Positions 1 through 8,493 of a stretch of 64,000 nt of DNA are shown here, one piece after another. Position 1 is the first letter of the stretch, and the number at the start of each line of letters is the position of its first letter. This DNA is from Neisseria sp. (GTDB lineage: Bacteria; Pseudomonadota; Gammaproteobacteria; Burkholderiales; Neisseriaceae): assembly GCF_030530745.1 (NCBI RefSeq), contig NZ_JAUMUI010000008.1, positions 1 through 64,000 on the forward strand, in the 5' to 3' direction. The position numbers and the translations under genes were made by a program. The notes beneath the pieces were generated by a model. The model did no database searches, was not told where the DNA came from, and saw only the letters and a program-made list of their open reading frames with translations.

Positions 1-3000
1 CGTTGACGGCTTCTTTGCTGCCTTGGGCTACGGTGCCGTCGGTTACGCCGCTGATCTTGCCGCTGGCGGCGTCAACGGTTACGTTGCCCGCTTTGAGGCC
101 GTCTGAAGTCAGCGCCACGCTGTCGCCCGCTTTTACGCCGTCGGCGTTCAGCACGGTATTGCCCGCAGTTACGCTGTCAACTTTCAGGTCTTTGGCGGTG
201 GCCACGGTGTAGGTGGTGCTGCCGTCGTCGTTCTGCGTTTCGCCAACTTCGATGTTGTCGCCCGCTGCCACTTTGTTGGTTGCGGCGGCGGCGGCGCTGT
301 TGATGGCTGCTGCCACGTTTTCGGCAGTGGCGAAGTTGTCGCCCGCTTCGTCGGCGCTTACCGTGCCTCCGGCAACGGTCAGGCCGGTTTTGTTCACGTC
401 GAAGGTGATGCCGCTGTCTGAAGCGCGGGCGGTGGTGCCGGTGCCGTTAACAAAGTTCACATCGTTGTTGTCTTGGTTAATGGTTTCGGCAACCGTGCCG
501 TTAACGCTGGCAGTAAAGCCCTGCAGTGCGCTGTCGGCTTTGGCCAGGCTGGCTTGGGTTGCGCCGTTCAACGCCACTTCGTAATCAGGCGCTTCGGCGG
601 TGCCTTTGTTGGCAACGCTGATGCCTTCGCCCGCACTCACTGCGGTTTTCACTGCGGCAACGTTCTGCACGGCATCCAACTGGCCTTTGTTAACGGCGTC
701 TTTTTCGTTTTCGCCGGCTTCTACGCCGCTGATTTTGCCGTTGTCGTTAATGGCGATGTTGCCGAACACCGGGCTTTCGGCCAGCTCGATGTTCATCACG
801 CCGTCTTCAACTTTGGTGCGGATGTTTTTACCGGAAGCGGCGGCGGCAGTGTCCAGCCCGCCTTTGATGGTGAGCATTTCGCTCAGGCGTTTGGCCACGC
901 TGCCTTCGTTGCCTGCAAAGGTAATCGGTTTCTGGATTTCAACACCGATATTGTCGAGCGCGCCCTGCATGGTGGTTGCGCCTGCATATTGGCTGCCGTC
1001 GGCTTTGGTTACGGTAAAGAGCGGTGCGGCCACGGTTCCGCTTGCGGGATCGACGCTTGCGCCCAATGCCTGTGCCAGCGGGGTCAGCTGCGACACGTTA
1101 ACGGCATCGGCGGCATCTTTGCCTGCAGCGATATTGGCAATCACGTTGCCGCCGTTGTTGAGGCCGTCTGAAGTGAGGCTTACGGCCTGTTTGCCCTGCT
1201 CCTGCACGGTTACGCCGCCGTTGTTCACAACGGTGTTGCCCGCGGTTACGCTGCCCGATTCGCCCAAATCGACGTTTTCGGCCAGTTTGATTGTTAAGCT
1301 GTTGTCAGCCGCACTGCCGGTTACGCCGATATTGCCTTCGGTTAAATTACCTTGGGCACCGCCGGTAATGGCCAGCTCTTCACCCAGCTTGCGCCCGACG
1401 GTATCGCCGTTGTCGCCGCTGAAGCTCAGCGGTTTCAGCACTTCATTGTTCAGCGCCGTCAAGGCATCGCCCACATTGCCCGCCGTGCTTACCGCGCCGC
1501 TTGTGCCGGTGATGCTGTAAGACGGGGCTTTCAGCGTGCCGTCGTCATTCACGGCCGCGCCGCCGCCCAATGCGTTCAACGTGCTTTGCAACTGGCTCAC
1601 ATTAACGGCATCGCTGCCGTCGGTGCCTGCGGCGATATTGCTCATGCGCACGGGCACGGCCGACTGCGGATCGGCAGCATTCAGCGCGGCAATATGGACA
1701 CCGCCTCCGGTGTATTCTGTGCCGTCTGAAGATTTATAGAACTTCACGGTGCCGTCAGCTTCTACCGAACGGTGGAGCATTTCGCCGTTAGCGCCCACAT
1801 AAGACACGGGCGAATTGGCGTCAATCACATTTTGGGTGGTAACCGCCACATTCTGAATCGCATCTCTCAACTGCTGCACGTTAACGGCATCGGCATCATC
1901 GTCGCCCTGGAGCACGTTGGTAATTTTCCGGCCGCCCGCATCCAGCCCTTGGGCAGATACTTTACCTTTAAAAACAGGCGCGTCGGCAAGCAGAATCTCA
2001 ATATTGCCGCTGCTGTCGGCCACGGTGCGGATATTGTCGGAAGAAGCCGCCTCAGTGTTTTCCAAACCGCCCTTCACGGTTACGGTCTGACCCAGTTTGC
2101 GGTTGAAGTTGCCGCTGTTGCCGGCGAAATCCAAACCTTTGGCCACCGCTCCCGCGCTGTCTTCAATCTGCTGCTGCACGGCATAAAGCTGGTCGCCGGT
2201 AACGGCTTCTTTGCTGCCTTCGGCCACTTGGCCGTTGGCCACATTGCTGATCACATTGCCGCCGTTATCGAGGCCGCTTGAAGTGAGGCTCACGGCTTCC
2301 CTGCCCGGTTCCTGCACGGTTACGCCGCTGCCGTTCAAAACGGTGTTGCCTGCGGTAACAGAAGCAAACTCAACCTCGTCTTGAGTGGCCACGGTGATTT
2401 TGCCGCCGTCTTGGGTAAGCTTGATGTTTTTGCCCGCATCAACGGTTACGGTGGCACCGTTTTGCACTTTTTCCACGCTGCTGTCGGCCGCTTCGCCTTC
2501 AGAAGCCGAAGTGGTCAGGTTGAAGCCTGCTGCTTTCAACTGGGCAACGTTTACCGCGTCGGTATCTTCCGAACCGGCGGCAAGGTTGGTGATTTGGCGG
2601 GTGATGCCGTGCTCATCGCTGCCTACGGAAACGGCACCGTATAACGCACTGGAAGTCCAAGTGTTGTTGTCTTTGTCGGCAGCGGCAGAGAGGGGGTCGG
2701 CTCCGGTTACGCCGCCTGTCCTGACAGCCGTGCTGTTAGAGCCCAAGGCCACGCCGTTGTCAACCTTGGCGGTTGCAGAATTGCCGAGCGCCAGAGAGCC
2801 GGTGTTTTGCGCCTGCGCACTTGCGCCGACAGCGGCCGAATTATCAGCCCAAGCCTGCGCTTTACTGCCTACGGCTACGGCATGTCTGCCGCCGCTGCCG
2901 TCCTGCCCGGTGATCGCGCCGTAGCCGAGTGCCGTGCTGTATATGGCACTGTGCGCTGTGGAGGCCGTGCCGCCCAAGGCTACAGAGCCCATGCCGCCTG

Positions 3001-6000
3001 CATCAGCCTTATAGCCGATGGCGGTAATCATGCCTGCTGCGGGCACACTCGTGCCGCCGACGGTAATTGCAGTGGCTTTGGCATCTTCGCCCAAGGCGAT
3101 GCTGCCGTCGGCAGTAACGACTGCTCCTTTACCGATGGCAACCGAATTATTTCCGCCTCCCTCGTTAGCTTGGGCATCTTTGCCGATAACCACGGCGTTT
3201 TCCGCGCTCTCCGAAGCTTGCGCGGCGGTGCCGATAACCACAGAATCGTTAGATTCGGTTTTGGCGGCATTACCGATGGCGATATTGCCTTCTTTGGTGG
3301 TTGCACCGGTTCCGCCCAACGCTTGGGCGGCAGAGCCGATAGCGATACCGCTCAGGCTGGTTACAAGGCTCTCATTGCCCAAAGCCATACCTTTTTCTGT
3401 TTCGGCTTTGGCCGTGTTGCCCAAGGCAACGGCATTGTCTGCAGAAGCGGCGGAATTCACGCCCACCGCCACGGCGGTGGAGCCGGCCGCACGTGCAGAC
3501 GCACCCACTGCAACGGTCTGGTCGTTATTCGATACGGCACCGTCGCCCAATGCCACGGCAGATTTGCCCAAAGCCTGCGAGCTTTGGCCCAAAGCCGTGC
3601 TGTTTTGGCCGGAAGAAACCGCAGAGCTGCCCAAAGAAACCGAATTGGTGTTGGTAGAGCGGCTGTTCACGCCGATGGCGATGGAACTTGCACCGGTAAC
3701 CAAAGAATTCACACCGGCAGCAAACGCATTGTCTGCCAAACTGGAGGCATTCACACCGAGGGCGGTCGAAGATTTGCCCACCACCAAAGCATTGCGGCCT
3801 ACGGCCAGCGAATTGGAGCTGCCGTCGGTACCCGTGTAGGCGGTATTTGTATTGGTATCCGTGTATGAAGACAACACTCTGGCATTATTGCCGATTGCGC
3901 CGGATTCGCTGCCTTGCGCCTGAGCCGAACGGCCCACAGCCAAACTGTAAGAACCTGAGGCGGTACTGCCGTCACCTGCGGCAAGAGACGAAGTTCCTGA
4001 CGCCAGCACGCCCACGCCCAATGCCGTAGCGCGCTCGGCAGTAGCACGCGCGTAGCGTCCCATTGCGGCGGCATTTTTCGCCGTAGCCTCCGAGCTTTGG
4101 CCGAATGCCTGCGCGCCTTCCGTTGTGGCTTTGGCATTATTGCCCACTGCCGTAGCACCCAAACCTGAGGCGGCAACTTTATTGCCCACCGCCAACGACT
4201 GGTTGCCCGAAGCTTCTGCATCACTGCCCAAAGCCACGGCTTCAGGTGCCGTTGCGACAGCATCAGGGCCGACGGCCAAAGAATCCGATCCGGTGGCGCC
4301 GTTATTGTCTCTGTTGCCTGCTTTCGTACTGTTTGCGCTGAAATAGTTTACGCCGCCTGAAGACGAAGAAGATGCAAGGGCGGTTAAGGCATCACCCACA
4401 TTCGTATAAGTGTTGCCGTTGATGCTGTAAACGGGGGCACTCAGGGAGCCGTCGGCCTCTACGGCCGAGGTACCGCCCAAAGCAGCAGCCACCGAACCGG
4501 CCAGGTTTCCGGTAGCGGCCTGCGCTGCGTAAAGCTGGCTGCCGTTAATCGCATCGGTGCTGGAAGCGGAAACCTCGCCCGGCGCCACATTGATAATCTG
4601 GCGCTCTTTGCCCGCCGCTCCCACGCTTACCACGCCGTTGGCGGCACTGCCCGTTCCGGCAAAGCCCGAATAGGTGATGCTGCCCACTTCGGCACTGTTT
4701 ACCGCCGAAGCCTCACGGTCTGCCGAGCCGTTGCCCAACACCACGCTGTTGGCCTGGGTGGTTGTTACACTGCTGCCCAATACAAACGTGTTGTTTTGCG
4801 CCACGGTATTGTCGTTACCGAAAGCATACGAGCCGCTGCCCGAAACGGTGTTGGGGTCGCCGAACGCGCCGGATCCTTCGCCGCTGACCACATTGCCGTA
4901 GCCGATGGAGATGGATTTTTCTGCAGTGGCCTGCGCGCCCGTGCCGATGGCGATGGCGTTGTCTTTAGTGGTGGCCGCATTGGCGCCGATGGCCACGGTA
5001 TTATTGATGGCCGCGCGCGATGATGCGCCTGTGCCTTGGCCTGCCTGATAGCCGATGGCTACGTTGTTGGTGCCGTTGACATACTGCCCCGCCTGATAGC
5101 CCGAGGCCACATTATAGGCACCGAGCGAGCCTTGGCCTGCCTGCCAGCCCACGGCCACCTGGCCTTGGTTGTTTGCAGATTCTGCACCCGCCTGAACGCC
5201 GACAACCACGGTATTCTGCCCTTGTGCCTGCGAAGCATGGGCTTTGCCTGCATTTTCACCGATGGCAATATTGCCCGAATTGGCAGAAACGGCCTTGTTG
5301 CCGATGGCCACGCCGTTTTGCGCCGTGGCGCTGCTGTCGGTGCCGAGCACCACCACGCTTTGGCCCGAGCCGACATTGCGTGTGCCGACGGCCACGCTGC
5401 TGGTGCCGGTAGAAGCGGTATCCACGCCTACGGCAATCGCGCCGCTGCTGGTTGAAGCCTGCGCATTATGGCCGACGGCGATGGTGTTTTGTGCAGAGGC
5501 CTGCGAACCGTTGCCTACCGCCACGGCATTGGTGTTTGATGCGGTGCTGTTGGCACCGAAAGCGGCCGAATCCTGACCGGTTGCTTTGGCGTTATTGCCC
5601 ACGGCGGTGGTGCGGGTAGTAATGGCGTTGGCGGAATTGCCGATGGCAATACTGTTGGCACCGCTGGCCAATGCCCGCGCGGCGGCTGCCGTTGCACCGC
5701 CGATGGCTATGCCCTGGCTGCCGCTGGCGGTTGCCTGAGAACCTATGGCAACCGTTGCGGTTGAAGAAGAAGCGGCATTGCTGCCGATGGCAACGGCCGA
5801 TATACCCGAAGCCGAGGATCTGTTACCGATGGCATTGCTCGACTGGCCGCTGGCATAGGCGCGCTCGCCGATGGCAACGGTGTAGCTGGCGGTTGTGGCC
5901 GCCCCGCCGGCAGTGGGGCTGCCCGCATAGGCGCCGATGGCCACATTGTTGCCGCCCGTGGTACCGTAAAGCGCGTTGGTACCGAAGGCGACGTTGTTGG

Positions 6001-7366
6001 TTACTCCGGTTCCGGTTGCCGTGTTCAGCGCGCCGTCGCCGATGGCCAGGTTGCGGCCGTTGGCGCTCGCGTTGGTGGCGCCGGCATTGCGGCCGATAGA
6101 AATATCCCAAGCCGAATCGGCTTTGGCACTTTGGCCTATTGCAATAGATTGGCCGCCGGATGCCGAAGCCTGCATGCCCAAGGCAACCGCCGCACCACCG
6201 GATGCGGTGCTCCTGTCGCCGGCAGCAAGGGCGCCGTCGGCAGCAGCACTGGTGTTGTAACCCATGGCTACCGAATGCAGATGGGTAGCATTCGCACCTG
6301 CACCCACCGCCAAAGCCTCATTACCACTGGCACCGTCGTTGTTGCGGTTACCCGTTGCAGAACTGTTGACGCTGAAATAACGAGTTTTTTCCGCTTCAAG
6401 CGTGTTTACTTCACTGCTCACTGCGGTTAAAGCATCGATCACAGAATAAAGCTGGCTGCCGTTCACAGCATCAGTGCTGTCTTCCGATACTTTGCCGGGC
6501 GCAACGTTTTTCAGTTGGCGTTCGAAGCCGGGGCTGCCGAACGATACGATGTCTCCCGCCTCTACGCTGTTGCCCGCTTTGAAATCAAAATCCACCCCGT
6601 TGGCGGTAACGCGGTAATAGGCAACTTCTTCTCCTGCACCCACGGTTTGTTTGGATGCGTTCAGCGGCGTGCCGGTCATATCTTCGGCACTGATGCCCGC
6701 AGTAGAAGAGCCCGCACCGATGGCCACGGAGTTTTGTTTGTCGGCGGTTGCACCCACGCCCAAGGCAACGGAAACGGCTCCCATTGCAGCGGCACGCGAG
6801 CCGAACGCCGTCGACAGCACGCCGGTGGCCTGCGAAGCAACACCCACCGCTACCGAGCCTTCTAGGGCAGTGGTTCTCATATATCTGTTGGCACTGCCCG
6901 CAGGCCCAACCAAATCATCGCCTGTCAGTGCTTTATAGAGCTCTTTTGTGCTAACCGCAGTCTGAACCAAATCATCACCACCGATGGCAATAGACGAAGC
7001 ACCGAGAGCATCCGCATCAGCACCTAACGCTACGGCTTGCGCACCGGTAGCCTGAGCCGTCGCACCGATGGCGATCGACTGGTTGTTGGCTGCGGTGGCA
7101 CCGAAGCCGCACGTGATATTGGTAAATCGATCCGAACGGCTGTTGGTGCAGGTATCCGCCTGCGCATACGCCACCTGGCTGCTCAGGCCGAATGCCGCCC
7201 CGAGCATCAGCGGAATCACGCGCAGCAGCAACCGCACGCGCGAAGACATTTCCCCTGCCTTCTGCACGCTGCTCCCCGCCGGCTTGCCTTTGGCCTTCTC
7301 GATTTCAGACACGGCAACCCATGCGCCCAATGCTTCGTTCCAAATACTGCGGTAACTTTTGTTCAT
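1..7366 (-). CDS. Giant trimeric autotransporter adhesin (YadA/Hia-like), 3' end outside window
   Basis: About 2,455 codons are open in one frame, and no stop is reached before the window edge, so the stalk end and membrane anchor are not visible. The ATG is preceded by AGGA nine bases upstream. Residues 1-45 match the extended signal peptide region (ESPR) of large autotransporters (MNKSYRSIWNEALGAWV), followed by a hydrophobic signal ending near AYAQ. The mature part begins with a two-cysteine segment, then long blocks of YadA-head repeats of the type 'A-IG--A-A-G--S-A-G' (roughly 85-290, 320-930 and 970-1590). After that come stalk segments punctuated by neck motifs of the DAVNGSQLY/DAVNVSQL type near 295, 940, 1600, 1720, 1825, 1920, 2085, 2220 and 2450. 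Family knowledge predicts a surface trimer that mediates adhesion or aggregation. The ligand cannot be inferred. Base composition resembles the neighbouring genes. Confidence 0.93.
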   Translation of the reverse strand, partial: MNKSYRSIWNEALGAWVAVSEIEKAKGKPAGSSVQKAGEMSSRVRLLLRVIPLMLGAAFGLSSQVAYAQADTCTNSRSDRFTNITCGFGATAANNQSIAIGATAQATGAQAVALGADADALGASSIAIGGDDLVQTAVSTKELYKALTGDDLVGPAGSANRYMRTTALEGSVAVGVASQATGVLSTAFGSRAAAMGAVSVALGVGATADKQNSVAIGAGSSTAGISAEDMTGTPLNASKQTVGAGEEVAYYRVTANGVDFDFKAGNSVEAGDIVSFGSPGFERQLKNVAPGKVSEDSTDAVNGSQLYSVIDALTAVSSEVNTLEAEKTRYFSVNSSATGNRNNDGASGNEALAVGAGANATHLHSVAMGYNTSAAADGALAAGDRSTASGGAAVALGMQASASGGQSIAIGQSAKADSAWDISIGRNAGATNASANGRNLAIGDGALNTATGTGVTNNVAFGTNALYGTTGGNNVAIGAYAGSPTAGGAATTASYTVAIGERAYASGQSSNAIGNRSSASGISAVAIGSNAASSSTATVAIGSQATASGSQGIAIGGATAAAARALASGANSIAIGNSANAITTRTTAVGNNAKATGQDSAAFGANSTASNTNAVAVGNGSQASAQNTIAVGHNAQASTSSGAIAVGVDTASTGTSSVAVGTRNVGSGQSVVVLGTDSSATAQNGVAIGNKAVSANSGNIAIGENAGKAHASQAQGQNTVVVGVQAGAESANNQGQVAVGWQAGQGSLGAYNVASGYQAGQYVNGTNNVAIGYQAGQGTGASSRAAINNTVAIGANAATTKDNAIAIGTGAQATAEKSISIGYGNVVSGEGSGAFGDPNTVSGSGSYAFGNDNTVAQNNTFVLGSSVTTTQANSVVLGNGSADREASAVNSAEVGSITYSGFAGTGSAANGVVSVGAAGKERQIINVAPGEVSASSTDAINGSQLYAAQAATGNLAGSVAAALGGTSAVEADGSLSAPVYSINGNTYTNVGDALTALASSSSSGGVNYFSANSTKAGNRDNNGATGSDSLAVGPDAVATAPEAVALGSDAEASGNQSLAVGNKVAASGLGATAVGNNAKATTEGAQAFGQSSEATAKNAAAMGRYARATAERATALGVGVLASGTSSLAAGDGSTASGSYSLAVGRSAQAQGSESGAIGNNARVLSSYTDTNTNTAYTGTDGSSNSLAVGRNALVVGKSSTALGVNASSLADNAFAAGVNSLVTGASSIAIGVNSRSTNTNSVSLGSSAVSSGQNSTALGQSSQALGKSAVALGDGAVSNNDQTVAVGASARAAGSTAVAVGVNSAASADNAVALGNTAKAETEKGMALGNESLVTSLSGIAIGSAAQALGGTGATTKEGNIAIGNAAKTESNDSVVIGTAAQASESAENAVVIGKDAQANEGGGNNSVAIGKGAVVTADGSIALGEDAKATAITVGGTSVPAAGMITAIGYKADAGGMGSVALGGTASTAHSAIYSTALGYGAITGQDGSGGRHAVAVGSKAQAWADNSAAVGASAQAQNTGSLALGNSATAKVDNGVALGSNSTAVRTGGVTGADPLSAAADKDNNTWTSSALYGAVSVGSDEHGITRQITNLAAGSEDTDAVNVAQLKAAGFNLTTSASEGEAADSSVEKVQNGATVTVDAGKNIKLTQDGGKITVATQDEVEFASVTAGNTVLNGSGVTVQEPGREAVSLTSSGLDNGGNVISNVANGQVAEGSKEAVTGDQLYAVQQQIEDSAGAVAKGLDFAGNSGNFNRKLGQTVTVKGGLENTEAASSDNIRTVADSSGNIEILLADAPVFKGKVSAQGLDAGGRKITNVLQGDDDADAVNVQQLRDAIQNVAVTTQNVIDANSPVSYVGANGEMLHRSVEADGTVKFYKSSDGTEYTGGGVHIAALNAADPQSAVPVRMSNIAAGTDGSDAVNVSQLQSTLNALGGGAAVNDDGTLKAPSYSITGTSGAVSTAGNVGDALTALNNEVLKPLSFSGDNGDTVGRKLGEELAITGGAQGNLTEGNIGVTGSAADNSLTIKLAENVDLGESGSVTAGNTVVNNGGVTVQEQGKQAVSLTSDGLNNGGNVIANIAAGKDAADAVNVSQLTPLAQALGASVDPASGTVAAPLFTVTKADGSQYAGATTMQGALDNIGVEIQKPITFAGNEGSVAKRLSEMLTIKGGLDTAAAASGKNIRTKVEDGVMNIELAESPVFGNIAINDNGKISGVEAGENEKDAVNKGQLDAVQNVAAVKTAVSAGEGISVANKGTAEAPDYEVALNGATQASLAKADSALQGFTASVNGTVAETINQDNNDVNFVNGTGTTARASDSGITFDVNKTGLTVAGGTVSADEAGDNFATAENVAAAINSAAAAATNKVAAGDNIEVGETQNDDGSTTYTVATAKDLKVDSVTAGNTVLNADGVKAGDSVALTSDGLKAGNVTVDAASGKISGVTDGTVAQGSKEAVN

Positions 7367-7692
7367 AAGTTTTATTCCTGTGGATTCAAACTGTTAAATA
7401 CTCCCCGGGCCGATGCTCGGGCAGCACCCCATCTATAAGAAAATAAAGCTGACATTTATTGTCACTTATTGGCAAAATACACAAACCCAATCTATATCTT
7501 AATTTATAGTATTGAGGTTGATATTTTTTAATATTGCAATATAAATCAGCCGATTATAAAAACCGCTGCTATCAAAAATCAGCTTTTTTTTTCATATCTT
7601 TTCAAATATAAACACTATCCATGCAATTAGCGTGCCATATGAAAAATGACTTGCTTATTTTTAACAAAAAAGGCCGTCTGAAATATCGTTCC
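7367..7692. other. AT-rich leader upstream of the adhesin
   Basis: No gene is seen. The stretch is markedly AT-rich compared with its surroundings. On the minus strand it contains a TATAAT-like hexamer and a run of nine A residues (7584-7592 on the plus strand as T9), about 220 bases upstream of the adhesin start. It probably holds the adhesin promoter, but no convincing -35 box could be paired with the -10, so no start site is assigned. The homopolymer could permit slipped-strand length variation; that is inference only. Confidence 0.4.
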
Positions 7693-7750
7693 GTAGGGTG
7701 CATCTTGATGCACCGTTTTCAGATTCGCACTAACCGGTGCAACAAGTTCC
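7693..7750 (+). repeat. Palindromic GTAGGGTGCA element, copy 1 (truncated)
   Basis: It begins with GTAGGGTGCATCTTGATGCA and continues like the full copies, but is interrupted before the closing TGCACCCTAC by the start of copy 2. It lacks the right terminal inverted repeat. Confidence 0.75.
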
Positions 7751-7810
7751 GTAGGGTGCATCTTGATGCACCGTTTTCAGCACTAGCTGGTGCAACAAGT
7801 TGCACCCTAC
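7751..7810 (+). repeat. Palindromic GTAGGGTGCA element, copy 2
   Basis: Terminal inverted repeats GTAGGGTGCA and TGCACCCTAC enclose an inner palindrome GCATCTTGATGC. This copy has a 5-base deletion after CGTTTTCAG relative to copies 3 and 4. It abuts copy 1 directly. Confidence 0.85.
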
Positions 7811-7925
7811 AGCCGTAATCCGAAGCGTGCGGACGGTTTTTCCGAAATAAAAAAGGCCGTCTGAACGTTTCAGACGGCCTGAGGCCTTTGAAAGGTCCGG
7901 CGGGCGTTAAAAACCCGATACGGAT

Positions 7926-7955
7926 TAAAAAAACCGCCCGTTTGCGGGCGGTTTT
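7926..7955 (-). terminator. Intrinsic terminator (duplicated copy)
   Basis: The hairpin arms are CCGCCCG and CGGGCGG, and on the minus strand they are followed by a run of T residues. It is a copy of the terminator at 8413-8442 and now follows only a gene fragment. Confidence 0.8.
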
Positions 7956-8006
7956 CAGGCTGAAACCCTTAGGGGGTATTCAACGCAGCGGCATTACACC
8001 GCCGCC

Positions 8007-8096
8007 TTACCAGATATCGGATTTGATGCGGCGTTTGAGGCCGGGATGTTCGGATAATTTGAATTCGGGCTCCCTGCCCATTTTCAGTTTGGCCAG
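8007..8096 (-). pseudogene. Duplicated 3' fragment of the AGCS symporter gene
   Basis: The final 29 codons and stop of the intact symporter at 8494-9915 are present here in a second copy (residues from LAKLKMGREPEF to the C-terminal W). Upstream the match ends abruptly at a palindromic element, so there is no start or rest of the gene. It is a by-product of the local duplication and should not be functional. Confidence 0.9.
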
Positions 8097-8100
8097 TTCC

Positions 8101-8165
8101 GTAGGGTGCATCTTGATGCACCGTTTTCAGATTCACACTAGCTGGTGCAACAAGTTGCACCCTAC
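8101..8165 (+). repeat. Palindromic GTAGGGTGCA element, copy 3
   Basis: Full 65-base copy with GTAGGGTGCA and TGCACCCTAC ends. It lies exactly where the symporter homology of duplication copy A stops. The block 8097-8228 is itself nearly repeated as 8229-8360. Confidence 0.88.
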
Positions 8166-8232
8166 AGCCGTAATCCGAAGCGTGCGGACGGTTTTTCCGA
8201 AATAAAAAAGGCCGTCTGAACATTTCAGTTCC

Positions 8233-8297
8233 GTAGGGTGCATCTTGATGCACCGTTTTCAGATTCGCACTAGCTGGTGCAACAAGTTGCACCCTAC
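8233..8297 (+). repeat. Palindromic GTAGGGTGCA element, copy 4
   Basis: Full 65-base copy, identical in layout to copy 3: terminal 10-base inverted repeats and an inner GCATCTTGATGC palindrome. Confidence 0.88.
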
Positions 8298-8412
8298 AGC
8301 CGTAATCCGAAGCGTGCGGACGGTTTTTCCGAAATAAAAAAGGCCGTCTGAACGTTTCAGACGGCCTGAGGCCTTTGAAAGGTCCGGCGGGCGTTAAAAA
8401 CCCGATACGGAT

Positions 8413-8442
8413 TAAAAAAACCGCCCGTTTGCGGGCGGTTTT
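8413..8442 (-). terminator. Intrinsic terminator of the symporter gene
   Basis: A CCGCCCG/CGGGCGG hairpin with a short loop, followed on the minus strand by about seven T residues. It lies some 50 bases downstream of the symporter stop. Confidence 0.85.
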
Positions 8443-8493
8443 CAGGCTGAAACCCTTAGGGGGTATTCAACGCAGCGGCATTACACCGCCGCC

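Larger units (their letters stand above)
7747..8096. repeat. Direct duplication, copy A (with copied symporter 3' end)
   Basis: This segment matches 8229-8583 almost base for base; the visible differences are a 5-base gap near the left end and one substitution at the right end. It contains a palindromic element, a DUS inverted pair (7854-7880), a strong terminator and the last 30 codons of the symporter gene. The copies are about 485 bases apart, so this looks like a recent segmental duplication. Confidence 0.9.

Noticed and set aside
600-1520. Long plus-strand open frame opposite the adhesin
   Set aside because: It is antisense to an uninterrupted adhesin frame with clear ESPR, head and neck motifs; its own protein is a low-complexity Ser/Pro/Leu shadow of the repeats.
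7690-8300. CRISPR-like spacing of repeats
   Set aside because: The repeats are themselves palindromic elements of 60-65 bases with near-identical intervening sequence, arising from duplication; there are no unique spacers or cas genes.
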